Under the pieces are notes generated by a model, which was given only the letters and a program-made list of their open reading frames with translations, was not told the origin of the DNA and did not search any database. Below, piece after piece: positions 1 through 9,309 of a DNA stretch of 16,103 bases. The DNA is taken from positions 1 to 16,103 of the forward strand of contig SFFL01000035.1 in assembly GCA_004557825.1 (NCBI GenBank). Direction: 5' to 3'. Origin of the DNA: Bacteroidales bacterium. Lineage in GTDB: Bacteria > Bacteroidota > Bacteroidia > Bacteroidales > Muribaculaceae. The number at the start of each line of letters is the position of its first letter. The first letter of the stretch is position 1. A program made the position numbers and the translations under genes.

Positions 1-101
1 TGGCCGACGTCTCCAACAAAATCATCAATCACGTCCGCGGCGTCAACCGCGTCGCCTACGACATCTCCTCCAAACCGCCAGCCACCATCGAGTGGGAGTG
101 A
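1..101 (+). CDS. guaA: GMP synthase (glutamine-hydrolysing), C-terminal end only
   Basis: Partial gene cut by the left edge of the window; the reading frame begins at base 3 and ends with TGA at 99-101. The 32 visible residues end in YDISSKPPATIEWE, the highly conserved C-terminus of GuaA, which lies in the dimerisation domain and contributes to XMP binding. GuaA converts XMP to GMP with glutamine as amino donor, the last step of guanine nucleotide synthesis, in the cytoplasm. The preceding segment (ADVSNKIINHVRGVNRVAYD) also matches the family. Nothing can be said about the rest of the protein. No clear terminator follows; the next 115 bases are AT-rich and the next gene has its own promoter. 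Confidence 0.95.
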   Translation, partial: ADVSNKIINHVRGVNRVAYDISSKPPATIEWE

Positions 102-216
102 GAATAATGTTGAAATTGAATTTTGCCAAATTATCTAACAGGATCGCACTGTGCTACCGAATGATGCAGAGTCCCGAACTAAAAAAAGCAAATTTTAACA
201 TTAAACAGGCTGATAT

Positions 217-248
217 TTTAAATATTCCAAAAAATTTGTGTATCTTTG
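217..248 (+). promoter_or_regulatory. Bacteroidota-type promoter for the outer-membrane protein gene at 327
   Basis: A -7 element TATCTTTG (241-248) matches the Bacteroidota consensus TAnnTTTG exactly. A -33-like TTTA (217-220) lies 20 bases upstream, within the usual 19-21 spacing. The predicted start near 254 gives a leader of about 70 bases. Confidence 0.6.
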
Positions 249-252
249 CGCC

Positions 253-315
253 ACACATCTGTGTGTCAATTACCCACAAGCGCATACATCTGTGCGAACA
301 ATTATTCACAAACTA
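253..315 (+). repeat. Two-copy ~31-bp tandem repeat in the 5' leader
   Basis: The segment starting at 253 is repeated, with changes, starting at 284. Both copies carry ACATCTGTG (255-263 and 286-294), then CAATTA, then CACAA, in the same order and at nearly the same spacing. The first copy can form a CACAC/GTGTG hairpin (252-256 with 261-265) and the second a CGCA/TGCG hairpin (281-284 with 293-296). It lies wholly in the predicted untranslated leader, just before the ATG at 327. Confidence 0.6.
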
Positions 316-326
316 ACACACTCAAA

Positions 327-887
327 ATGAAAAAGATTTTCATTTCTATGTGCATGGCACTCGTTGGGCTGTGCGCAGCCGCCCAGGAACAGGGCGACAT
401 GGCCGTAGGTATCAATCTTGGTGTTGCTCCTTCCGTTGAAAGCGGTGCTTCCGTAACCAACTTCGACCTCGGTGCAAAATTCCAGTACAACGTCACCGCT
501 CCCATCCGTCTGGAAGCTGCTCTCGACTATGGTTTCAAGAACAAAGGCATCTCCATTCTTACCTTCGGTATCAACGCCCACTATCTGATCAACGTTGCCG
601 ACAAATTCAAAATGTATCCCCTCGTAGGCCTTGGCTATGCCAACTGCAAAGCCTCCTGGAAGACTGTTGATTTCGACTTTGAAGACATCCTGAGCTACTA
701 TATGCCCGGCGCATACATTCCCTCCACATCGTCCAGCGAATCTGTAAGCCGCTTCTTCTTCAACATCGGCGTAGGCGGCGAATATGCCATCACCGACCAG
801 ATCGCCCTCAATCTCGAAGTCAAGTATCAGTACATCAAAGACTTCTCCCGTATTCCCATCCTTCTGGGCGCCACCTACAAATTCTAA
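327..887 (+). CDS. Small outer-membrane beta-barrel protein (porin-like, OMP_b-brl family)
   Basis: 186 residues. The ATG at 327 is chosen over an in-frame ATG at 246 because it gives a classical signal peptide (MKKIFISMCMALVGLCAAAQ, cleavage near residue 19) and because 246 overlaps the promoter. The mature part is a run of alternating hydrophobic/polar strands separated by turns, rich in aromatic residues and glycine (for example NLGVAPSV, FDLGAKFQYNV, LTFGINAHYL, YPLVGLGYANC, FFFNIGVGGEYAI, ALNLEVKYQYI). It ends in ATYKF, whose C-terminal phenylalanine is typical of Bam-assembled barrels. Size and pattern fit an eight-stranded barrel of the outer membrane beta-barrel domain class. No enzymatic motif is visible and the ligand, if any, is unknown. 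It appears monocistronic, with its own promoter and a terminator at 956-993. Confidence 0.85.
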   Translation: MKKIFISMCMALVGLCAAAQEQGDMAVGINLGVAPSVESGASVTNFDLGAKFQYNVTAPIRLEAALDYGFKNKGISILTFGINAHYLINVADKFKMYPLVGLGYANCKASWKTVDFDFEDILSYYMPGAYIPSTSSSESVSRFFFNIGVGGEYAITDQIALNLEVKYQYIKDFSRIPILLGATYKF

Positions 888-908
888 CCCATTCCGATTC
901 CATCAAAC

Positions 909-940
909 CTGACGGGCCTTGGGTTCCCAACTTCCGTCAG
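909..940 (+). terminator. Stem-loop downstream of the outer-membrane protein gene
   Basis: CTGACGG (909-915) pairs with CCGTCAG (934-940). Inside it, TTGGG and CCCAA form a second short stem, separated by a 3x3 internal loop. No T-tract follows directly, so this may be a 3'-end protecting hairpin or the first half of a double terminator with the hairpin at 956-984. Confidence 0.4.
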
Positions 941-955
941 TGTTCTCCCATACCA

Positions 956-993
956 CCGGCAGTGTGCTTCACGCACCCTGCCGGCCGCTTTTT
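956..993 (+). terminator. Rho-independent terminator
   Basis: CCGGCAG (956-962) pairs with CTGCCGG (978-984), extended inward by GTGC/GCAC. A short spacer and five Ts (989-993) follow. It lies about 70 bases after the stop of the outer-membrane protein gene and probably ends that transcript. Confidence 0.75.
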
Positions 994-1157
994 AGAACCG
1001 GTTCGAAAATAAATGTCACCGGCTCTTATACCACGGGCATCACGTAGAGTTTTTACAAAAGAATGAAGATGTTAAAAGCAGTACTGACGCGAACTATGAT
1101 TGTTACAAAAGTGTTTCAATAGCAAATATCTTTTATTTACTTTTAATACGCGAGGCG

Positions 1158-1727
1158 ATGAAAACTTCTTCTATTTTGAAAAATGCTCCTCTAAAGCTGT
1201 TATTCGCCGTCATCATTATACTCTTCACCGGCGTATCGGTCACGGCCGCAAACGATGGGAATCCATCTGGAAACATTGTCAAGAACATTCCCGAAGGTGT
1301 CGCGCAGCAATGGCAAACGTCAGTAGGCCCGGTGGTTACCGGTTCGGTCGACTTTGACGCGCTCCCCTCGCGGGCACGCAAATTCCTCAGCAAGCATTGC
1401 GACGGTCACGCCGTGGTAAAATGCAACAAGACCTTCTCCACCGGTGAATACGATATTCAGCTGGCCGACGGCATCAACTTCCGTTTCGATTCCAAGGGCA
1501 ACGTCATTGAGGCCGAAGCCCCCGAAGGTTATTCCCTTTCGTCGCCACTGCTCAAAGCCGTTGTTCCCGGCAAGCTATATCACCTGCTGATCCACAACGG
1601 ATTCTATGAAAGTGTGGAAGCTGTGCACCGCGACCGTGAAGGCTACCGCATCACCGTAGCCGACCCGGTATTCAAGGCCGTAACCTTCGACCCCTCCGGC
1701 GTTCTCACCTTAGTCGTCAACGACTAA
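1158..1727 (+). CDS. Secreted PepSY-like (DUF2874/BLIP-like) protein
   Basis: 189 residues, starting at the ATG at 1158. The N-terminus has basic residues, then a hydrophobic core (LKLLFAVIIILFTGVSVTAA), consistent with a signal peptide cleaved near residue 31. Residues about 65-125 (ALPSRARKFLSKHCDGHAVV...YDIQLADGINFRFDSKGNVIEAEAPEG) follow the layout of the PepSY-like 'putative beta-lactamase-inhibitor-like' family: helix, then strands ending in F(D)xxGxxxE. Residues about 130-189 (KLYHLLIHNGFYESVEAVHRD...ADPVFKAVTFDPSGVLTLV) look like a second, more diverged copy. Such proteins are common in the periplasm of Bacteroidota; their function is not established. The gene stands alone; the promoter is unclear, with only a weak TATCTTTT at 1127-1134 that leaves a very short leader. 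Family assignment is by pattern, without a search. Confidence 0.75.
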   Translation: MKTSSILKNAPLKLLFAVIIILFTGVSVTAANDGNPSGNIVKNIPEGVAQQWQTSVGPVVTGSVDFDALPSRARKFLSKHCDGHAVVKCNKTFSTGEYDIQLADGINFRFDSKGNVIEAEAPEGYSLSSPLLKAVVPGKLYHLLIHNGFYESVEAVHRDREGYRITVADPVFKAVTFDPSGVLTLVVND

Positions 1728-1742
1728 TCCCCTTCCGGAATT

Positions 1743-1829
1743 CTCCCTCATAGCTTCAAAGACATTTTCCTCCCTCATAACCTCATCGAGAGAAATTCCG
1801 ATCTCTTATAACTTCATAGAAAGAAATTC
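1743..1829. repeat. Three degenerate ~30-bp tandem repeats spanning the stop codon of the minus-strand gene
   Basis: Read on the minus strand, units at 1829-1799, 1798-1769 and about 1768-1743 each follow the pattern GAATTTCT-TC-ATGA(A/G)G-TTAT(A/G)A. The first unit encodes the C-terminus EFLSMKL-stop of the gene at 1806-2507. The second would encode EFLSMRL-stop and the third MSLKL-stop, so the stop region seems to have been duplicated twice downstream of the functional stop. Confidence 0.6.
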
Positions 1830-2507
1830 AACTTCTTCATATATCTGTAAACAGAGCGGGGAGGTGAGAGCGCAGGCTCTTGCCTCCTCTCGTTTTGCCA
1901 ACTCCACAGCTTTCCCGAAATCCACCCGTCGCAACTGTACAAGATTCATCAGCAGGCGCAGGCCGGCATAGCGCGACAAATCGCTCCCGACAGATGCCGG
2001 GACAGAATCCGGGGCGGATGCTGAGGTGGGAACCGGGGCGGATGCCAGCGCGGACAGCAGCGTTGTAGCTATGGAGAGTGCGTCGGGGTGATTGCGCAGG
2101 AGTTTCATACAGAGGATATCGACCACTTCGGCAGTGGGTGCTGTCGAGGCCCACTCAATAGCTTCATCCACTGTGAGTTGCTCTACGGGGAAAAGCATCG
2201 GTGCTATCAGCATACTCTCGCGCGTGGTATCGTTGGCCCGCAGACGCCGTGCCATATCTGCCCGGTCGAATTCCTCCGGAAGCGTGGCATCCTCGCAGCC
2301 TCCGGGAAGAAAATCGCGAGCAATTTCCATAATCTGCGGCAGATTCAGACCGAAATTTATCTTATACTGAGCGCCGTGACGCTTCATCTGTTCGGCCAGC
2401 AGGCCGTTGCGCATCGCGAAAAAGCGCCGCTTCACACGCTGCATAGCATTGAATTCCGGGAGCTGCCGCTCCTCCGCATCGGGCAAAATATGATGATTCT
2501 CTGACAT
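1806..2507 (-). CDS. AlkD-like HEAT-repeat protein (DNA alkylation repair family, Bacteroidota type)
   Basis: 233 residues from the ATG at 2507. A longer frame exists only by using a GTG at 2564, which is less likely because the family's core starts close to the shorter N-terminus. The segment FFAMRNGLLAEQMKRHGAQYKINFGLNLPQI (about 29-59) resembles small Bacteroidota proteins annotated as DNA alkylation repair enzymes: a helix followed by YKINFG. The rest is alpha-helical with HEAT-like pairs (SMLIAPMLFPVEQL, AEVVDILCMKLLRNHPDALSIATTLL, YAGLRLLMNLVQLRRVDFGKAVELAKREE). True AlkD removes N3- and N7-alkylated bases without base flipping; whether this divergent group does so is unknown, and I see no catalytic signature I would rely on. 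An Ala/Pro/Ser linker (155-176) interrupts the helices. It is convergent with the PepSY-like gene. Confidence 0.6.
   Translation of the reverse strand: MSENHHILPDAEERQLPEFNAMQRVKRRFFAMRNGLLAEQMKRHGAQYKINFGLNLPQIMEIARDFLPGGCEDATLPEEFDRADMARRLRANDTTRESMLIAPMLFPVEQLTVDEAIEWASTAPTAEVVDILCMKLLRNHPDALSIATTLLSALASAPVPTSASAPDSVPASVGSDLSRYAGLRLLMNLVQLRRVDFGKAVELAKREEARACALTSPLCLQIYEEVEFLSMKL
1980..2045 (-). repeat. Ala/Pro/Ser-rich low-complexity linker with 24-bp repeat inside the AlkD-like gene
   Basis: The identical 13-mer CCGGGGCGGATGC (plus strand) occurs at 2009-2021 and 2033-2045, a 24-bp period. It encodes part of an Ala/Ser/Pro/Val stretch between two predicted helices. The period is a multiple of three, so copy changes keep the frame. 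Confidence 0.5.
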
Positions 2508-2632
2508 TTCCGTGGATATATTAAATATTACCGGATTCCGGCCTACTATTTTAACCCACTTCACCCCCGATTATTGCCCCGCCGCCAAAATTTAATAATA
2601 AGAGCTATAGAATTAAATTTTTCACTCAAATA

Positions 2633-2664
2633 TTTGGTATATTCAATTAATATACTGAAATTTG
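2633..2664 (+). promoter_or_regulatory. Promoter-like element for a candidate small RNA
   Basis: TTTG (2633-2636) is followed after 20 bases by GAAATTTG (2657-2664). This keeps the nnTTTG half of the Bacteroidota -7 box at consensus spacing but has GA instead of TA. A start 5 bases downstream would fall at about 2669, the first base of a stable hairpin. Confidence 0.4.
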
Positions 2665-2668
2665 CATC

Positions 2669-2750
2669 GGATAATCAGAAATGGTTATCCCGGGGCGAGG
2701 TCTTTTGACTGCGCACCACCTAAGAGCCGGATTCTCCGGCTCTATTTTTT
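2669..2750 (+). ncRNA. Candidate intergenic small RNA, about 82 nt, three hairpins
   Basis: No open frame covers this strand here, yet the segment is fully structured. Hairpin 1: GGATAATC (2669-2676) with GGTTATCC (2683-2690), 8 pairs including one G-T, loop AGAAAT. Hairpin 2: GCG/CGC (2695-2697, 2712-2714) and GGTC/GACT (2699-2702, 2707-2710) around an A-G mismatch, loop TTTT. Hairpin 3: a 9-bp perfect terminator stem with a T-tract (2723-2750). A promoter-like pair of boxes sits just upstream. The following gene has its own consensus promoter at 2798-2829, so this need not be its leader. I do not recognise a known RNA family. The alternative is an attenuator or riboswitch for the downstream operon, with partial read-through. 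Confidence 0.5.
2723..2750 (+). terminator. Strong Rho-independent terminator
   Basis: AGAGCCGGA (2723-2731) pairs perfectly with TCCGGCTCT (2735-2743) around a TTC loop, followed by A and six Ts (2745-2750). No plus-strand gene precedes it within 990 bases, so it most probably ends the candidate small RNA. Confidence 0.85.
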
Positions 2751-2797
2751 ATAACTATCGAAGAAACCTTCACATTTGGGTGGTTTGGGACCGCGAC

Positions 2798-2829
2798 CTT
2801 GCACATCCGGCACTTTTTCCGTAACTTTG
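2798..2829 (+). promoter_or_regulatory. Bacteroidota promoter of the DUF4105/secA operon
   Basis: TAACTTTG (2822-2829) is a perfect TAnnTTTG -7 box, with CTTG (2798-2801) as a -33 box at a spacing of 20 bases. The predicted start near 2835 leaves a leader of about 22 bases before the ATG at 2857. Confidence 0.7.
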
Positions 2830-2856
2830 CATCACTCAACCATCAAAACTACGAAT

Positions 2857-4089
2857 ATGCCCCGATTACACGGGAAAACAATATTTTTAATCCTGCTGCT
2901 TCTTGCAGCCATTCCGTTTTGCTCACGCGCTGAGGAGCCGCAGCCCCAGCCTACCAGAGTGTCGCTGCTCACCGTTGACCCCGGAGCCGAGATTTACGAA
3001 CTTGACGGCCACACGTCGCTCCGCTTCATCACTCCCGAGGGGGAGGACTTCGCCGTGAACTGGGGCGTCTTCGACTTCAACGCCCCCAACTTCCTTTATC
3101 GTTTCGTAAAAGGGGAAACCGACTATATGGCGTGGGCATTCCCCACCAAATTCTTCCTCGAAGAATACCGCAGGGCCGGACGTACCGTCACCGAGCAGCA
3201 GCTCAACCTTACCCCCGAGGAAGCCGACCGCCTGCTTGCGCTGACCTTTGAGAATCTCCGCCCCGAGAACCGCACCTACCGCTATAATTACATCTACGAC
3301 AACTGCGCTACACGCCCCCTTGACCTTGTGGAGAGAGCCGCCGGATGCCAAATAAACCTGCCCGGCAGCGATGCAGCCCTGCCGCAGGAGGCTCAGCCCG
3401 ACGTTACCTTCCGCAGCGAGATGACCCGCGCACACAGCGCCTACCCCTGGTATCAGTTTGGCATAGACCTGGCCCTGGGCAGCGGACTCGACATATCCAT
3501 CGGGCCGCGCGAACGCATCTACCAGCCGCTGTATCTGCGCGATGCCCTGGCCGAAGCCACATTCCCCGACGGCCGGAAAGCGGTGCTCGCCCCTTCCACA
3601 CCCGTCCGTGGCCACGACGTCACCCTCCCTCCCACGCCCTGGTATCTTACCCCGATGGCCGCCGCGCTGCTCCTGCTTGCCATCAGCGCGGCCGTAGCGC
3701 TGACCGATCTGCGCCGCCGGAAAGTCACCCGCTGCTACGACTCCCTCTTCTACTCCCTGCTGTTCCTGCTGTCGCTGCTCCTCACATTCCTTATATTCGT
3801 AAGCGTCCACGAAGCCACCTCGCCCAACTGGCTCTACCTCTGGATCAATCCTCTCGCCATCATTCCGGCCGCACTAATTTGGATAAAAAAATGTAAACGT
3901 GCGGTTTATTTCTACCAAATTTGTAACTTTGCACTTTTGATAGTGCTTCTTGCCATAGGCATTGCCGGCATCCAGCACCTCAATCCAGCTTTCTACCCGC
4001 TAATTGCAGCCGATATGCTGCTCTCAGCGCGATATATTTATATTTCCCGACCGGCCAAACTGCCGGCCAAAAGCCAGCCAAAGAAGTGA
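2857..4089 (+). CDS. DUF4105 / Lnb N-terminal-type periplasmic domain protein with C-terminal membrane segments
   Basis: 410 residues from the ATG at 2857; the in-frame ATG at 2776 lies upstream of the promoter and is rejected. A signal peptide (hydrophobic core about 8-22, ending CSRA) precedes a periplasmic domain (about 33-235) with the hallmarks of DUF4105: IYELDGHTSLRF (His52), a WGVFDFN block (69-75), and the strongly conserved YRYNYIYDNCATRPLD (Cys150). This His and Cys are the likely catalytic pair of a cysteine-hydrolase-like fold; the family was renamed after Lnb, a lipoprotein N-acyltransferase. After about residue 260 come four or five hydrophobic segments (roughly 263-283, 297-316, 325-344, 353-372, 378-392), so the domain is anchored to the inner membrane by its C-terminus. 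Function here is inferred: envelope lipoprotein or lipid modification is possible. The stop overlaps the next start by four bases (GTGA), indicating translational coupling. Confidence 0.8.
   Translation: MPRLHGKTIFLILLLLAAIPFCSRAEEPQPQPTRVSLLTVDPGAEIYELDGHTSLRFITPEGEDFAVNWGVFDFNAPNFLYRFVKGETDYMAWAFPTKFFLEEYRRAGRTVTEQQLNLTPEEADRLLALTFENLRPENRTYRYNYIYDNCATRPLDLVERAAGCQINLPGSDAALPQEAQPDVTFRSEMTRAHSAYPWYQFGIDLALGSGLDISIGPRERIYQPLYLRDALAEATFPDGRKAVLAPSTPVRGHDVTLPPTPWYLTPMAAALLLLAISAAVALTDLRRRKVTRCYDSLFYSLLFLLSLLLTFLIFVSVHEATSPNWLYLWINPLAIIPAALIWIKKCKRAVYFYQICNFALLIVLLAIGIAGIQHLNPAFYPLIAADMLLSARYIYISRPAKLPAKSQPKK
3924..3931 (+). promoter_or_regulatory. Possible internal promoter (-7 box) near the end of the DUF4105 gene
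   Basis: A perfect TAACTTTG lies in an unusually AT-rich patch (about 3877-3940) of an otherwise GC-rich gene, some 155 bases before the next start. The -33 box is poor (nothing better than TGCG at 20 bases), so chance is possible. Confidence 0.3.
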
Positions 4090-5705
4090 AACTCAACCTG
4101 TCACCGGCCTTACGACTCAGTATCGGCGCCACCGCCATCGGTGTGGTGGGCGCAGTGCCCTGTATGTCGGCCGAGCTGCCCAAGCAGCCCAAACTGGTGG
4201 TAGGCATTGTGGTGGAAGGGCTCTCCAACGACTACCTCGACCTGCTCCGCCCGCAATTTGTGCGCGATGGTGGTGGCGGGTTTATCCGTCTGGCCGACAA
4301 GGGTGTAAGCATCCCCGACGTTGACTTCGGCACACCCCTCGACGGCGCAGCATCCACCGCCGTGATTTTCACCGGCGCAGCCCCGGCTGTCAACGGCATC
4401 GCCGCCTCCACGGTCTACGACCGCGAATCGCGCCGCCCGGTAGCCACGCTCAATGACGCCTCGATCTTAGGCAATTTCACCAACGAAACCCTCTCACCCT
4501 CCGCTCTTGGCGCCTCCACCCTCTCCGACGAGCTTCGCATAGCCTCCTCCGGCCTGGGCTACGTCTATTCCATCGCCCTCCAGCCCTCCGAGGCCATCAT
4601 AATGGCCGGTCACGCCGGCAATTCCGCTTTCTGGGTCAACGACTACACCGGCAAGTGGGCCACCACAACATTCTATCGCGACCTGCCGCAGAAGCCGCAG
4701 GAAGTGAACCGCCTGCGCCCCCTTGAGAACCGCCTCGACACCCTCCAGTGGCTCCCGCTGCTGAAGATGGAGAGCTACCCCGACCTCCCCGCCTTCAAGC
4801 GCAAATACGGCGGCTTCCGCCACTACTTCCAGCGCAACGACAAAAACCGCTACCGCGCTTACAAAGCCTCTGCCCCGGCCAACACCGACGTGGCTTCAAT
4901 GGCCGTAGACTACCTGCGCTCGCTCAACCTCGGCAGCCGCGACGCCACCGATATGCTCGCCCTGCAGTTCTCCCTCCTCCCCTACTCCTACGGGCGGGAG
5001 GCCGACTCGCGCACCGAGCTGATGGACAGCTACCTGCGCCTCGACCGCGACCTCAGCCGCCTTTTTGCGGCCATCGACTCCACCGGTCCCGGCCTCGACA
5101 ACACGGTGATTTTCCTGGCCGGAACGCCCATCACACGCCGCCAGCGGCGCGACGACGAGCGCTGGGCCATCCCCTACGGCGAGTTCTCCTCGCGCAAAGC
5201 CGTGTCGCTGCTGAATATGTACCTGATGGCCGTTCACGGCAACGGCGACTGGGTCACCGGCTACCACGATTCGCAATTATTCCTCAACCATAAACTCATC
5301 AAGGAGAAAGGGCTCGATCTGCCCGAAATGCGCACCGAGGCAGCCCGCTTCCTGGAGCGTATGAGCGGTGTAACCCACGCCTGGACCCTCGAAGAGGTGC
5401 TCACTCGCCGCGCTTCGGAAAGTCCCGAAGCCTTCCGCCGCAACGTGGCCGTGCAGACCGCCGGCGACGTATACGTGTCGGTAGCGCCCGGCTGGCAGGA
5501 AATCGACGACGACAGCGACACCGAGTCGCCCGTCACCGTCAACCGCGCCGTGGCCTCCACCGCACCCTTCTTCCTGCTGGCGCCTCAGGTGGCTCCGCGC
5601 ACCATCTCCGCCCCGGTCGATGCCCGCACCATCGCTCCTACCGTAAGCCGCATCCTGCGCATCCGCTCCCCCAACGGCGCCTCCCTTCCTCCTCTGCGCC
5701 TCTGA
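4086..5705 (+). CDS. PafA-like alkaline phosphatase superfamily protein, apparently catalytically dead
   Basis: 539 residues. The GTG at 4086 overlaps the previous stop; the first internal ATG would remove the signal peptide (hydrophobic 11-27, then CMSA), so GTG is preferred. The overall thread is that of PafA-type phosphatases: KPKLVVGIVV near the start, SPSALGASTLSDEL, AGHAGNSAFWVNDYTGKW, MDSYLRLDRDLSRLF, and APTVSRILRIRSPNG at the end. The active-site residues I know from PafA all appear replaced: the first metal Asp by Glu44, the nucleophile Thr by Gly87, the phosphate-binding Asn by Ser108, and Lys/Arg by Gln166 and Ser168. The STDxxxH metal motif reads SLLPYSY (296-302), the ADH motif reads AGTP (345-348), and the last TH motif reads STAP (491-494). 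It is therefore probably a pseudoenzyme, perhaps a binding or scaffold protein in the periplasm. The alignment was done by eye. It is coupled to the DUF4105 gene and lies 85 bases before secA. Confidence 0.75.
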   Translation: MKLNLSPALRLSIGATAIGVVGAVPCMSAELPKQPKLVVGIVVEGLSNDYLDLLRPQFVRDGGGGFIRLADKGVSIPDVDFGTPLDGAASTAVIFTGAAPAVNGIAASTVYDRESRRPVATLNDASILGNFTNETLSPSALGASTLSDELRIASSGLGYVYSIALQPSEAIIMAGHAGNSAFWVNDYTGKWATTTFYRDLPQKPQEVNRLRPLENRLDTLQWLPLLKMESYPDLPAFKRKYGGFRHYFQRNDKNRYRAYKASAPANTDVASMAVDYLRSLNLGSRDATDMLALQFSLLPYSYGREADSRTELMDSYLRLDRDLSRLFAAIDSTGPGLDNTVIFLAGTPITRRQRRDDERWAIPYGEFSSRKAVSLLNMYLMAVHGNGDWVTGYHDSQLFLNHKLIKEKGLDLPEMRTEAARFLERMSGVTHAWTLEEVLTRRASESPEAFRRNVAVQTAGDVYVSVAPGWQEIDDDSDTESPVTVNRAVASTAPFFLLAPQVAPRTISAPVDARTIAPTVSRILRIRSPNGASLPPLRL

Positions 5706-5732
5706 GCCGCAGGGCATTCAGCGCCCCGGCTC
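5704..5732 (+). other. Hairpin between the pseudo-phosphatase gene and secA
   Basis: GAGCCG (5704-5709) pairs with CGGCTC (5727-5732), continued inward by GGGC/GCCC after a two-base bulge. There is no T-tract, so it is more likely an RNA processing or stability element than a terminator. No Bacteroidota promoter box is visible in 5706-5790, so secA seems to be transcribed from upstream. Confidence 0.4.
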
Positions 5733-5790
5733 CGGAAGCATTCCTCTCCCTCCTCTCCACATATAATCTGAATAATTACCACTACACAAT

Positions 5791-9249
<3,459 letters not shown>

Positions 9250-9309
9250 CGCGCCGCAAGCATCCTTGCCGCATTAATCCAGAAGTAATACACCGACACA
9301 ATTATTATA

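Noticed and set aside
92..316. 74-codon open frame beginning inside guaA and running over the intergenic region
   Set aside because: It overlaps the guaA end, the promoter and the leader of the next gene; its translation is low-complexity and unlike any protein pattern.
1063..1122. 19-codon frame (ATG at 1063) before the PepSY-like gene, possible leader peptide
   Set aside because: No regulatory codon run, no associated terminator/antiterminator, and its upstream signals are no better than chance.
2508..2564. N-terminal extension of the AlkD-like protein from a GTG codon at 2564
   Set aside because: GTG starts are uncommon here, the added residues do not resemble the family, and an ATG at 2507 gives a normal-length protein.
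2776..2856. Upstream ATG at 2776 for the DUF4105 protein
   Set aside because: It would place the -33/-7 boxes inside the gene and hide the signal peptide; the ATG at 2857 fits both.
2923..3810. 295-codon minus-strand frame opposite the DUF4105 gene
   Set aside because: Its translation is compositionally biased (G, V, Q, E), without motifs, and the plus-strand gene is well supported.
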